Translations under genes and position numbers: made by a program
In this document: positions 10,371 through 19,291 of the stretch, piece by piece
Position numbering within the stretch: the first letter of the stretch is position 1
How the letters are laid out: each line of letters starts with the position of its first letter
The notes under the pieces: model-generated
Told to the model about the DNA's origin: nothing
Seen by the model: the letters and a program-made list of their open reading frames with translations, nothing else
Databases searched by the model: none
Assembly: GCA_027422505.1 (NCBI GenBank)
Contig: JAPQWV010000017.1
Span: 11,533,501-11,597,500 of the forward strand
Length of the DNA: 64,000 nt
DNA from: Craterostigma plantagineum
Taxonomy: Eukaryota; Streptophyta; Magnoliopsida; Lamiales; Linderniaceae
Reading direction: 5' to 3'

Positions 10371-10777
10371 ACCTAACCCCGGAACACAGCCGAGTGTTAG
10401 CGACGATCTCAAACTCATATAGCTACCCATATTTGAAAATCTTGACAAGACCGAAAAATGGTGGATACAAAATTTTCTTACCTCACAAATTGTCGGACCA
10501 AGCCCTAGGTACAGGTGCTAATTTTATTAGCTCCCGGGTAGAAGTCGCCGCATTAGGTCCAACGGCGCTTGCACAACAGACCGATATTTCATTAAATCAC
10601 GGGGAGCCACGTATGCTATCACTGCTTCACTTGGAAGCGAGAGATATTGAATTAAGTGGTATACTTAGCCCCACACCACTGAACGCTCTTGAACACATCG
10701 AGTCTAGGTGTCCTCACTATCTAAATGTTTTATATTTTTCTAGGACACATACACTTTTCTTTATCTGGACTTTGTGA
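10313..10777 (+). CDS. Unknown ORF at the ORF3 position of H
   Basis: This 154-residue frame overlaps the preceding one by 58 bp in a different frame. Readable segments include SYPYLKILTRPKNGGYKIFLPHK and LSLLHLEARDIELSGILSP. I recognise no family. The tail (HYLNVLYFSRTHTLFFIWTL) is hydrophobic, but the frame ends there without a clear domain. It lies in the interval that holds ORF3 in A, C and D. It may be a diverged ORF3 or captured sequence, and its coding status is uncertain. Confidence 0.35.
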   Translation: MYRMYGFQVPMVQSDQTKMNLTPEHSRVLATISNSYSYPYLKILTRPKNGGYKIFLPHKLSDQALGTGANFISSRVEVAALGPTALAQQTDISLNHGEPRMLSLLHLEARDIELSGILSPTPLNALEHIESRCPHYLNVLYFSRTHTLFFIWTL

Positions 10778-11214
10778 CCAGATTAGAACTTTCGTAGACA
10801 TGTCCTACTACGACATGCTTCGATGATCTAAAGGAAGTCCTACCGTTGCAAGGTCAAAACAACAACGTTTTTAGGCCATCGTTCTTCGAGCTAGTCTCAA
10901 TAGCGATGCAGACGAAATGCCTATGTGGCTTCGGTTTCTCAAGCCCTGTCATTTTAGGCCACGTCTCAGAGTTTGTCTCTGAAGCAGTGTTGACGGATTG
11001 CCTTAGTGTTTCCGTCTGGTTATTACCTTTACCGACCTGTCGTTTGTGTCCTTCTTGGTCTCCGATACAGGCATGCCGATTTTGTTAACACGAATCGCCA
11101 TGAGGGGGAGAAGGGACTACGTATAAACAAACAGGTCGGACCACCATCAATTTCCGTCGAGCGTACCACTCTGAAGTCAGGCTCTACAACACTTAAAATA
11201 TATATATTCCAAAG
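10778..11214 (+). other. Degenerate 3' region of H, possible ORF3 remnant
   Basis: No ORF is convincing. Near 11092-11130 the plus strand reads cgccatgagggggagaagggacta, translating to RHEGEKGLR in one frame. This resembles the RHEGERTPRIMTRSQGR and PEGEKRLRIITRGQR blocks in the middle of ORF3 in D and A. It is the only hint that this is an eroded ORF3. Confidence 0.35.
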
Positions 11215-11570
11215 GAGCCTCGGCACAACTTAGGACACACCCCACGTACACCTTCTTCGAAAAACAGATAAGCTTCGCCGAGGACGAACCAGACAACTTC
11301 CTTCGGCGATGAAGAATCTGGAGCCACGAAGAAGAAGATTGACCATGTTTCAACTCCATTGAAGGAGAAGATTAACCTGAGTATCCACCATTTCTGCTGC
11401 GCCAATGAATAATCATAAGGAGCCCAAACACATTTGCGGAAAGTACACCTCACACCTGCCTTCTTTCGGAACCAGATAAACTTCTTCGAGGCCGAACCAG
11501 ACAACTTCCTTCGAAGACGACGAATCTGACACCGAGAAGTGGAGTAATCGTGACTACCAATCAACTCCAT
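11215..11570 (+). repeat. Two-copy repeat of about 150 bp in H
   Basis: The block with ccagataa-cttc, gaccgaaccagacaacttccttcg-type sequence and tcaactccatt occurs at about 11215-11364 and 11420-11570. The shared core gaaccagacaacttccttcg is at 11290 and 11497. The copies are diverged and separated by about 55 bp. Minus-strand frames through them look like repeat artefacts. Confidence 0.65.
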
Positions 11571-11790
11571 TATCTTGTCCCGACAATGCGATCTTCTTGC
11601 CAAGGATGATGTCCCTTTTTTTCCCATGAAGATTTCCCCAGCTCGATGTTCTTGGGGGAAAGGAATACTAAAGCAAAAGGGGGGCAACATCACGACGAAA
11701 GTGCAATATAGATCAGAAAATGCCAAATCCCAAGCGTTGTCAAAGAATCAAGCCGAGACCACATAGTCCAACGATTGAAGTTGTCACCTC

Positions 11791-12147
11791 AAGTACGACT
11801 CTCCGATATTAAGGAAAACACCCCAATCACAACGTAAAGGTTGAACAAATGAAGGTGAGTTGTACCAGTGTTGTAGGGAGAGATCAGACACGAAAATTTA
11901 GGATACAACCAACAACTTAATCATGGACTTCAAGCATCAAAGCTGCCGACTCGTGTACAGCTCTTCGAGTTTAATGAAAACTCCCAATCCCAACACAAGG
12001 TGGAGCAAATATAGGGGAGTTGCGACAAGTGAAGGTAGAGCTGGAATACCTAACGAGAAGATTCGACTCGTGTACGTCTCTCTAAGCTTAAAGAGAAATC
12101 CTCAATCCCAACTAAAGGCTGAATAAGCGTAGGGGGAGTGGTGACTA
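11791..12147 (+). repeat. Three-copy repeat upstream of the H polypurine tract
   Basis: Units at about 11791-11870, 11946-12030 and 12062-12147 share the order cgactc(gtgtac), a TTAA(G/T)GAAAA-type block, an AATCCCAAC block, AAGG(T/C)TGAA and a purine-rich end (aggtgagttg, ataggggagttg, agggggagtgg). Period is about 115-155 bp. The repeated purine-rich ends resemble decayed polypurine tracts. I see no supported coding function. Confidence 0.6.
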
Positions 12148-12395
12148 TCCAATGGAGAGATTGAACACAAAAAGATACGCAACAAGCAGCTTTGAACACT
12201 TAAAAGAAAAGAAGTTCACGAGACGTGAGCTTGATGATCTTTGAAGAAGAGGTCAGATACGAGACAAATGAGGATGTGATTGAAGACGAACATGCATGCA
12301 AACGCTTTTGCGAACACAACTCTGATACGTGTTCTTTGAGGGCTCAGGACGATTACAAGACGAAGATAAATAGCGCTAAATTGAAAATTGAACAC

Positions 12396-12407
12396 AAAGG
12401 GGGAGAT
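12396..12407 (+). promoter_or_regulatory. Polypurine tract of H
   Basis: AAAGGGGGAGAT lies directly before the TGTTAGG start of the 3' LTR. It is the expected primer for plus-strand DNA synthesis. Confidence 0.85.
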
Positions 12408-12507
12408 TGTTAGGAATTATTTACTGTGTTCAATTATTTATTTTATCTTAGCCTTGTAATTTTATTTAAGTGAATTGGGCTTTTATTTGTAAAGCCTAGT
12501 GAATTGG
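12408..12507 (+). repeat. Truncated 3' LTR of H
   Basis: The sequence matches the first about 100 bp of the 5' LTR (2936-3035): TGTTAGGAATTATTTACTGTG at the start and tttatttgtaaagc at the end. It then switches to minus-strand gag sequence (J). The U3 end, R and U5 are lost. Confidence 0.85.
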
Positions 12508-12935
12508 GTAGTGAGGACAGAAACCGAATATTTCTGCTCCATATTTGTCTTCTTGATATCAATTTTTCTCATTTCATTGAGAAGAGTGAGGTAACACTGA
12601 TAAAGATCATGTAAGCTCTCCTCATTTTTAGCTTTGAAGGAATCATACGCCGTGAGTACATTCGCCTTATTAGCCTTGACACCTACTTCGGTTCTTTGCA
12701 TCATTCTCTCTAGTTCATCCCACATTTCTTTAGCCGTTGGGAGGCTATCTATCTATCTATAGATATCATTGGGGATGCCCTGCATAAGTGTATTCTTGGC
12801 TATTAGATCTGCCTTTGCTCTTCTTTTCTCCGCATCCTCGTACTCGCTAGGTAGGTTCACTCGCGTATTGGGTTCGACTGGAGGGTTATTCGAGCTATCA
12901 CCTTCTTGATTGGTATAAAAGACTTCTGGTCCCTC
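12508..12935 (-). pseudogene. Fragment J: copia gag (capsid) relic
   Basis: Minus-strand frames (12753-12962 and 12483-12725) contain the copia capsid-domain markers AKADLIAKNTLMQGIPNDIYR, MWDELERMMQRTEVGVKA and LTAYDSFKAKNEESLHDLYQ, matching A and C with moderate divergence. A TCTA-rich slip (ctatctatctatctatag, 12748-12765) breaks the frame between the two parts. The fragment is bounded by the truncated H LTR on one side and by plus-strand RT on the other, so no flanking gag remains. It cannot be functional. Confidence 0.8.
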
Positions 12936-13225
12936 GTAGACAAAGACTTGACGGTCGTCCAAGTTTACGTAGACGACATCATCTTTGGGTCAACTAATCC
13001 ACGGCTGTGCAAGAAATTTGGAGATTTAATGAAGAGCAAGTTTGAAATGAGTCACATGCGATATATGCAATTCTTCTTAGGACTCCAAGTCAGACAGCTC
13101 AAAGATGGCATCTTCATAAGTCAGACGAAATACATCAAAGACATTCTGAAGAAGTTCCATCAAGATCAGAGCAAGCCTCTCAGCACTACTATGTCAACAA
13201 GCTGCAAGTTGGATGCCGATCTCAC
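12936..13225 (+). pseudogene. Copia reverse transcriptase relic (element E)
   Basis: The frame 12906-13238 enters RT at [19 protein letters not shown], which includes the catalytic YVDD box. It continues through [25 protein letters not shown] and [19 protein letters not shown] to PLSTTMSTSCKLD, almost identical to C and A. The N-terminal RT half is absent because E begins at the junction with J. After CKLDAD about 130 bp are deleted (the block between the CKLD and SHMLAVK motifs in A), with a frameshift. Confidence 0.85.
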
Positions 13226-13767
13226 ATGCTTGCGGTGAAGCAAATTCCGCGCTATCTCAAGGGCACCTCCACTTTAGGACTATGGTATCCTAAAGGAACA
13301 AATTTCACATTAATTGGCTATACTGACGCTGATTATACAGGTTGGCGAATAGACATGAAGAGCACATCCGGTGGCGCTCAATTTCTAGGCGAAAAGCTGG
13401 TTTGTTGGTCATCCAAGAAGCAGAACTGCATATCAACATCGACGGCCGAGGCAGAATATGTCGCTGCCGCCAGTTGTTGCTCTCAAATGCTGTAGATGAG
13501 GACTCAGCTTCGCGATTATGGGTACAATCTAAACAATATACCCATTTATAGTAATAGCCAATGTGCCATTGCGATTACGTGTAATCCTGTTCACCACTCA
13601 CGCACAAACACATAGACGTTAGATATCACTTTATAAAAAGATCATGTAGAAAAAGGCACGATTGACATGTAACACGGAGTATCAACTAGCTGACATTTTC
13701 ACCAAGGCATTGGATGAAAAACGATTCCAATTTCTTGTCGGAAAATTAGGAATGTTGAACCTTCCGT
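13226..13767 (+). pseudogene. Copia RNase H relic (element E)
   Basis: The frame begins [24 protein letters not shown] and continues [30 protein letters not shown] and [15 protein letters not shown]. It then breaks at a TAG in place of the usual W (ML*MRTQL). The SDSQSA motif is damaged (NSQCAI-like) and HIDVRYHF is frameshifted. The end GKLGMLNLP is present at about 13765, but the usual TAA is TTA. It is a dead copy. E then continues into the post-pol region. Confidence 0.85.
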
Positions 13768-14494
13768 TATATGTGCTCTACCTGATTTTCTGTGTTTTAA
13801 TATGCTCTATGCTATGTGTTTCCTATCTTTAATGTCATATCTTGTGTGCAAATTTAATAATAATATAATATACTAGAATAAATAAAATATTTAATATTAT
13901 ACATATACTTATAATATTAGGGGAATGGAGATATCCTTAGGATGCTTTGATCTTAGACACAAATAAGTTTCCCTGACAATCGACTGATTAATTGCTTAAT
14001 TTTGTCAGTCAAAGTCTCTTTCTTGTGTCTAAAAGTCTTTAGTTTGCGCCAGTAGACACAAAGTCACGTTACACATGTGAGGATTCTAGCCTTTTAATTT
14101 TGTTCTGGATCTATTCTCGAGCGAGTCGCACAATCAATTGCTTGTCTTAACTAGTGATTCTTGGCTTCATACTCGCCTAGCATTAGATTGTTAGGAAGGT
14201 GATAAGGGCTTCTAGGTAATTCCTCACTCGGCTCTGTGAATCTTTTATCCTTACATTAACCCCTAGTCATCCACTTTGTGCCTTCTCCAATTTCCTTTTC
14301 TTCTTTTGAAACCTTTTGAGCCTTCAACCAACTGTCTAAGTTTACGGCGGGTTGTTCAATCGAGAAAAGGAGGAGGAGGAAATACGACAAAGAAAAAGAT
14401 GACAAAAGAAGGCATTGCTCAACGCACAAAAAGCAGTCCAAAGGAACCTGCCGTCCGACTATCTATATCACAAATTCTTAGAAGGTGGCATGCT

Positions 14495-14772
14495 GTGAAC
14501 TTCTCCGTCGATAATCTCGTACGCTCGTCAGAACGGCTGGAAAGAGGAGCACCTCGAAGTGAACTTCTCCAACGATAATCCGGTCATATATCGGGAAACG
14601 AGAAGAGGAGCACAACCTCGGGTTCGAATTCTATAACTGTGGACTTCTCCAAATCGATAATCTCTGAAACCTCTCTAGAGAATAAGAGAAGAAGAGCACG
14701 GTATCGGCCCGAGAACCAACAAGAAGAACTTCGCCTACGATAATCTCCTATAGCCTCGTGGAAAAGCGGAGC
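14495..14772 (+). repeat. Four-unit GAACTTCTCC / CGATAATC / AGAGGAGC array (E copy)
   Basis: Four spaced units (about 14495, 14559, 14637, 14723) each open with g(t)gaacttctcc-N-cgataatc and close with an agaggagcac- or aagcggagc-type box, at about 64-85 bp spacing. The same array occurs at the same place in A (51057-51332), C (28524-28801) and D (22167-22446). Confidence 0.75.
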
Positions 14773-15013
14773 TTCAGCTGGAGCATATAAGGGAATAATA
14801 ATAAAAAAAAGGAAGAAGGAAAAAGGATGAAAATAGACAATACAAATGCCGGTGGAGAAGAATGACGAAGAAATGGAAGACGACAAAAAGCCCATATTTT
14901 CCAAAATGTTCCTTCCCTTCTTAGTCATCGCCAAATTGAAACCTTTTTATGTCCCTTTGATTCCACATCAATGATCTTTCACTTAGGTGAAATGATTAAA
15001 AGCGTCTCGATCA

Positions 15014-15022
15014 CAGGTAAAT
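15014..15022 (+). promoter_or_regulatory. Candidate 5' splice site (E)
   Basis: CAG|GTAAAT, within gatcacaggtaaattgac, is at the same position relative to the array as in A, C and D. It has a good match to the plant donor consensus. The acceptor of E is lost because E is truncated. Confidence 0.5.
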
Positions 15023-15428
15023 TGACGTAATATTGCTTGTGTTGACATAAATGGAGTGCTAGAGTGAAACCTAGTGAGAGTTGTCGAAATGGAATGCTCT
15101 ATGGACTTATGACTTTAGATTGTTGACTTGACCTGACGACATATGATCTTTCTAATGTCTTGCAAAATTTTAGGCGTGACGATTGATCAAAGCAAAATAA
15201 TCTGGCCCCATACTATTAATAATATTAATATTCATAAGAAAATTAAAAAATATATATATAATAATAATAAGTTTCTTGATTTTTCTCTCTTATTTTTTTT
15301 ATTCTTTGATTAAAAAATAATAAAATAAAATAAATAATGAAAATAAAGAAAAGTAGATCGCACATTCTAATATGCAATACTACTATGCATTTGAGCTGAA
15401 TTGATTAAATGCGAATATCTGTTCTTGC

Positions 15429-15774
15429 TGTTAGGTCCTAGTTTATCAACTCTATGAACCTAGACATGAGTTCTAAGTATTGATTAGAATTGAATAGAAT
15501 TGAATTTCGATCGAAAACCTCTTTAGAAGAACACGAGAGAGAATCCTTGTAGTGAGACAAGATATTTGCTGTTTCTCTCTCTAGAAATTGAATTGCAAGC
15601 CTTTTGGATCAATTTTCTAAAACTTCTCTATTAGCTCAATGTTTGTACATCTATTTATACCAAATATACTTGGTATAAATATCAAACTAGTCCTAAATTA
15701 AGGACAAACATGAAACACCCCAAATTACAAGGACAACTGATAAATCAAAGCACAATTAGAAATGATATTCTATA
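15429..15774 (-). repeat. 3' LTR of element D
   Basis: Minus-strand sequence starts TATAGAATATC (TG mutated to TA) and ends GGACCTAACA. It matches the A LTR (TGTAGAATATC...GGACCTAACA) and includes the TTTATACCAA...TTGGTATAAA inverted repeat around the TATA box (15658-15683). A polypurine tract precedes it. Confidence 0.9.
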
Positions 15775-18700
15775 TTCTCCCCCTTTGTACTTGATTTCGC
15801 TTCCCCGTTGTCTGTCCTCGTCGGGCATAGTACGATCTGCGCAAGCCCAGCGCATGCTCGAAATTCCTGAGCGTATTCCTCAGCTCCAGTCGCTCCTCGA
15901 TATCTTCAAGCAATTCCATCAAGAGCAGCTGTTCTCTCACGAACCGGTGGATCCTCAGCATCGTCTCTCGGTTGAGTTTTCCAACTTTTGCTCTATATTT
16001 CTCCTGATGACCTTGAGCGTCCCATCACTGAATTTGTGTATCTCAGTATTCAGCATCATCCTAGTCTTCTTCGCGATCGGATTGTGGTAGGAGATGCCTA
16101 AGACTGAGCTGATGTGCATGTGATTGTTGGGAAGCCATCGATCTCAGGTCCTTTGTTGAGCCGGTCGATCATGTTGACCTTCTTCATGTTGCTCTCCGGA
16201 GCCATCTGAAGGTCGTGCGCGGCAAAGTACTTGACTTGGCGCATCATGAACCGGTAGATTCCCTCGAGTCCTTCTTTCTCTACATATAGCTTGTAGAGGT
16301 TATACACCTCCTCGGCAGGGAGATACGGTAGGTCACTCTCGCTTAGTTCTTCTCGAGTTCTGTCTACTCGCTCAAGGCGTAGTGAGGTGTTTGAAGTCCT
16401 CCTTTAGCATAGTAGATGCTGAGTAGCTGATAGATTGGGGAGAGAATCTTGTAATGACTCTTGGCTTGTCCCTTAGTCATCCCCATTCTCACGTCCGGTC
16501 CAAGGTGGGTCAGCATCCAAAGGTACGTCATTCTCTTCTGGTGATCCCAATGAGAGATCCCTCTAAGCTCGAACTCATTCGGCTTCTTAACTTTGTCCAG
16601 TGACCTCCAAATGTGTTTACGAACTTCTTCAAGGAAAGGAATTTCAATACAAATATTTTCCCACGGCGTGTCGATCCGAACGAATCCTGGCATTTGTCTC
16701 GTTGGAGAATTCACTCGTTGCGCAATCAATTTTGGAAGCCTTGGGGGATCTTGTTCATGATTTTCACCTTCTTGAAGTTCTTCGTCTTCTATCAGCACGA
16801 GGTCCACCGGAGCTTGTTGTAGGAAGTGTCGAACGTCCTTAAGCCGTTGTCTTTGATGCTCATCGGGCATGGAATGGGTCATCCACTATCCTTCAAAGAT
16901 GTACTTGTCGAGGAGCTCGTGTGGGTTGATACCATGAACTGACGGTCCCGGTTGGTCTTGAGCAACTGAGGGAGTAGCTTGGGTTTGAGCCACGGCCACG
17001 AGCATGGCGGCACTTGCTTCTTCTTCCGGAAGCAAGGGGCTTGTCAGAGTCGTTGGTGTGGGGGGGGCGTCCTTATGTGGAAGGTTGGTGAGTTGATTTG
17101 GGTTGTATGAGTAGTGCAGTGCGTGGTGGTTGTTTGGGTAGTAGGTTGTGAGGTTTCAGCGGCTCCAGCTGTGTCGCGCCCGAGCTTCGTCCTTGACTTC
17201 TAGTCATTATCCTCGGTGTCCTCTCCCCCTCATGACGTCCTTGATCATCGGGGTCGTCATGTCTGCATTTGGAGCGGGAGCCTTGACCACGACATGTGTC
17301 GGTCGGGCCAGGACGATCGACGAGACGGCGGAAGAGGTTTTCTTCTTCCGACGTTCGAGTAGTCAGCTCAAGTAGGCGGGCGACTAGGATGGAATGGAGG
17401 TCGCTGATTGGTATGATGGCTGGGTTTATGAGGTTGTGTGTGAGGATCGGTGTTGCGAATGGTGTGGGTTGTGTGGGTTGAGGTGGAGTGAGAATCAGTC
17501 GTGAAGAAGACGGCTCTGAGGCGGGTGCTTTCGCAGGATCTTGGCGGGACGTCTCAATAGCTGTACGCACGCTCTCCGTAATTTTTTCTTCAAATGACTT
17601 TAAAGCTTCTGAGAGAAATGCCTGAAGTCGGTCTTCGGTCACGAACTGGACGGACGCCTCCGTCGAAGATGGGCCAGGTCGACTGATGTCGCCTGTTAGC
17701 AACCCTTGAGCAGACACTGGCTCCTCAGGTTGGCTCGCACTCACCTGAGGTTGTGACTGTTGGAGACTTCCACCCAATCCTTGAGTCGAATCTTGAAGAT
17801 TCTCCTCTATAGGTGTTTCGGCAGGTTCGGTTTGAACCTGCGAACCAGACACCGATAGGTTGTGTTGCGGCTCAAGATTGAGCGAAGAAGTGGCCGCAAC
17901 ACTTGATGAGATGATCCGCGAGGTATCTGATGCGGTGGTGATGGTGGAAAGAGGGACTCGAGTTGTATGCTTAGTCTTCTGGGAGTCCGTCTTATTAGTC
18001 TGATCTCCTCATCGGAATCCGTGTCGGATGAGGTGGCGCTGTGAAAGGATGGTTCATGTTCAACGTCCTCACGAGCCTGTTCCGTCACCAGTGGAAGTGA
18101 GCTTCGCCCCATTTCTGCCTCGGGCTGTGCTACTTGTTGAAGAACCTCCTCAATGGGCTCTTCGAGCACACCTACATGGACGGGCACTTCCACTTGGAGC
18201 TCCTGATTCTGTTCTTCGGCTTCCATTTCAAGGGCCACTTCATCAATCATCGTGACCTCAAGATCTGGTTGCTGTGTTTCTTGCACTGGGGGCTCCTGCT
18301 CAAGCTCCTGGGCCACTGCATCAATCATCGTGTCCTCAGGGCTTTGTTGTTGGTGAGTGTTGACTACGAAATCTGTCGGGGGCCATCTGATCATCTGTTC
18401 CGTCATATGTTTCTCCCGGCAGTATGCTCTATAATGTCTCACGTGGGGTCGGCGAGACGTAGCAACTCAAACGGTATGGCCGTTGACGGCTGGTCCAAGT
18501 CCGTTAGTTTTGGGTTGTGGAAAAATTTCAGCCGCGGTGGTTGATAATTCCCTCCAGGAGGTAGACGAGGGATGTTCTGCTCGTCATCTCCATGTATTGT
18601 CTAATAATTACGGAGAACCACCGAGCATACGGCACATTCTTCGAGCGTTTATTTTCCTTCTGCCTGATCTGCTCAGGTAGATCATTCCAGATCAGTTAAG

Positions 18701-19256
18701 CAAAATCGTAATTTTGCGAGAAGGCGATTCCATGGAAAATCCTCAGAATGTTGTCGTTGCCTTTGTCGAAGCCGGTGTGCTTTGGCGATAGACATTTGTT
18801 GATGATTCCAGACAATGTCATCCACGGATGAGGAATCCCATTGCTCTGCATTTGTGCGAGTTTGGTGAGCGGCGGACGGTATCCCATCTGAAGGAAGTCA
18901 CGCACGAGCTCCGCGTCAGTTGGAGGAGGGTCGTAATTTGGGTTGTAGGGGAGGTCGAGGATAAGACCGAAGTCATTCTTGTTCATATTTATGTGCCTCG
19001 TCCCTATCACCGTTGTGAAGCTGTACGCCCCTTCAATGACGTGGCTCTTGATCATCCCCCAAAACCGATGGAGGTAGACCATTGGCACAGAGGCCGTCAC
19101 TGTTAGAGGATGTCACAGGGGATGGCCATGTAGTATTGACACCACAATCTCGTCCGGACACCTGAAGGTGCTCAGGTCGAGTTGGTAATTGGTTTCGTGA
19201 ACGTTGAGGTACATGGCCTTCTCATAGATGTGATTGTATGTAGGATAATGATCCAT
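15770..19256 (-). pseudogene. ORF3 of D: large protein in the env position of a copia element
   Basis: The ATG (19256-19254) directly follows a splice-acceptor-like TTTCAG. Readable order is an N-terminal domain (MDHYPTYNHIYEKAMYL; SVPMVYLHRFWGMIKSHV; GIINKCLSPKHTGFDKGN), an acidic Glu/Gln/Pro middle (18442-17807) ending SDTDSDEEIRLIRRTPRR, a Pro/Thr-rich linker with a CRHDDPDDQGRHEGE block, and a C-terminal domain (FLQQAPVDLVLIEDEELQEG; EFELRGISHWD; LRIHRFVREQLLLMELLEDIE). The stop TAG (15772-15770) is nucleotides 3-5 of the LTR. No signal peptide or membrane segment is seen. Several frameshifts and stops break it. Comparable ORFs occur in A, C and B. From memory, the N-terminal domain resembles a hypothetical domain linked to copia elements in Asteraceae; this is unverified. 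Function unknown. Confidence 0.75.
15775..15786 (-). promoter_or_regulatory. Polypurine tract of D
   Basis: Minus-strand AAAGGGGGAGAA directly precedes the LTR. The same bases are read as codons of ORF3 (QRGR). Confidence 0.85.
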
Positions 19257-19291
19257 CTGAAATACAAATCAGTAATGTAAACCATTAGTTC
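19257..19291 (-). promoter_or_regulatory. Candidate branch point and 3' splice site before ORF3 (D)
   Basis: Minus-strand GAACTAAT (19291-19284) contains the plant branch consensus CTAAT. It is 27 nt before a T-rich run ending TTTCAG, after which ATG begins. A and C have the same arrangement. Confidence 0.65.

Larger units (their letters stand above)
2936..12507 (+). mobile_element. Element H: non-autonomous LTR retrotransposon related to copia
   Basis: H has a 342-bp 5' LTR, an initiator-tRNA PBS, a 1.3-kb leader, gag-spacer ORFs, a gag end and degenerate protease start, a very long noncoding region, unknown ORFs near 10.2-10.8 kb, a polypurine tract and the first 100 bp of the 3' LTR. Capsid, CCHC knuckle, integrase, RT and RNase H are not found, so it would depend on another element. 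Its spacer protein and gag end (RGGP-FKWVPKTL then stop) are clearly related to those of A and C. The 3' LTR is cut at about 12507, where the minus-strand gag fragment J begins, so no target duplication can be tested. Confidence 0.8.
13768..15428 (+). other. Post-pol noncoding region of E
   Basis: This matches the A region from 50273 onward in order: the ggggaatg(g/a)ag block, the lysine/serine-poor AT-rich start, the four-unit array (14495-14772), the splice-donor-like gatcacaggtaaattgac (15011-15028), the tctggccccatacta block and the gcatttgagctgaattgattaaatgcg block. It is cut at 15428, where the LTR of D starts. No ORF is supported; the 14276-14934 frames are shadows of the array. Confidence 0.75.

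Noticed and set aside
11193..11726. 177-codon minus-strand ORF in H
   Set aside because: It crosses the two-copy repeat, has no recognisable domain and lies antisense to the element. A chance open frame is more likely.
18028..18544. Plus-strand ORFs across the acidic part of D ORF3
   Set aside because: They are antisense shadows of the Glu/Gln-rich codons of ORF3.
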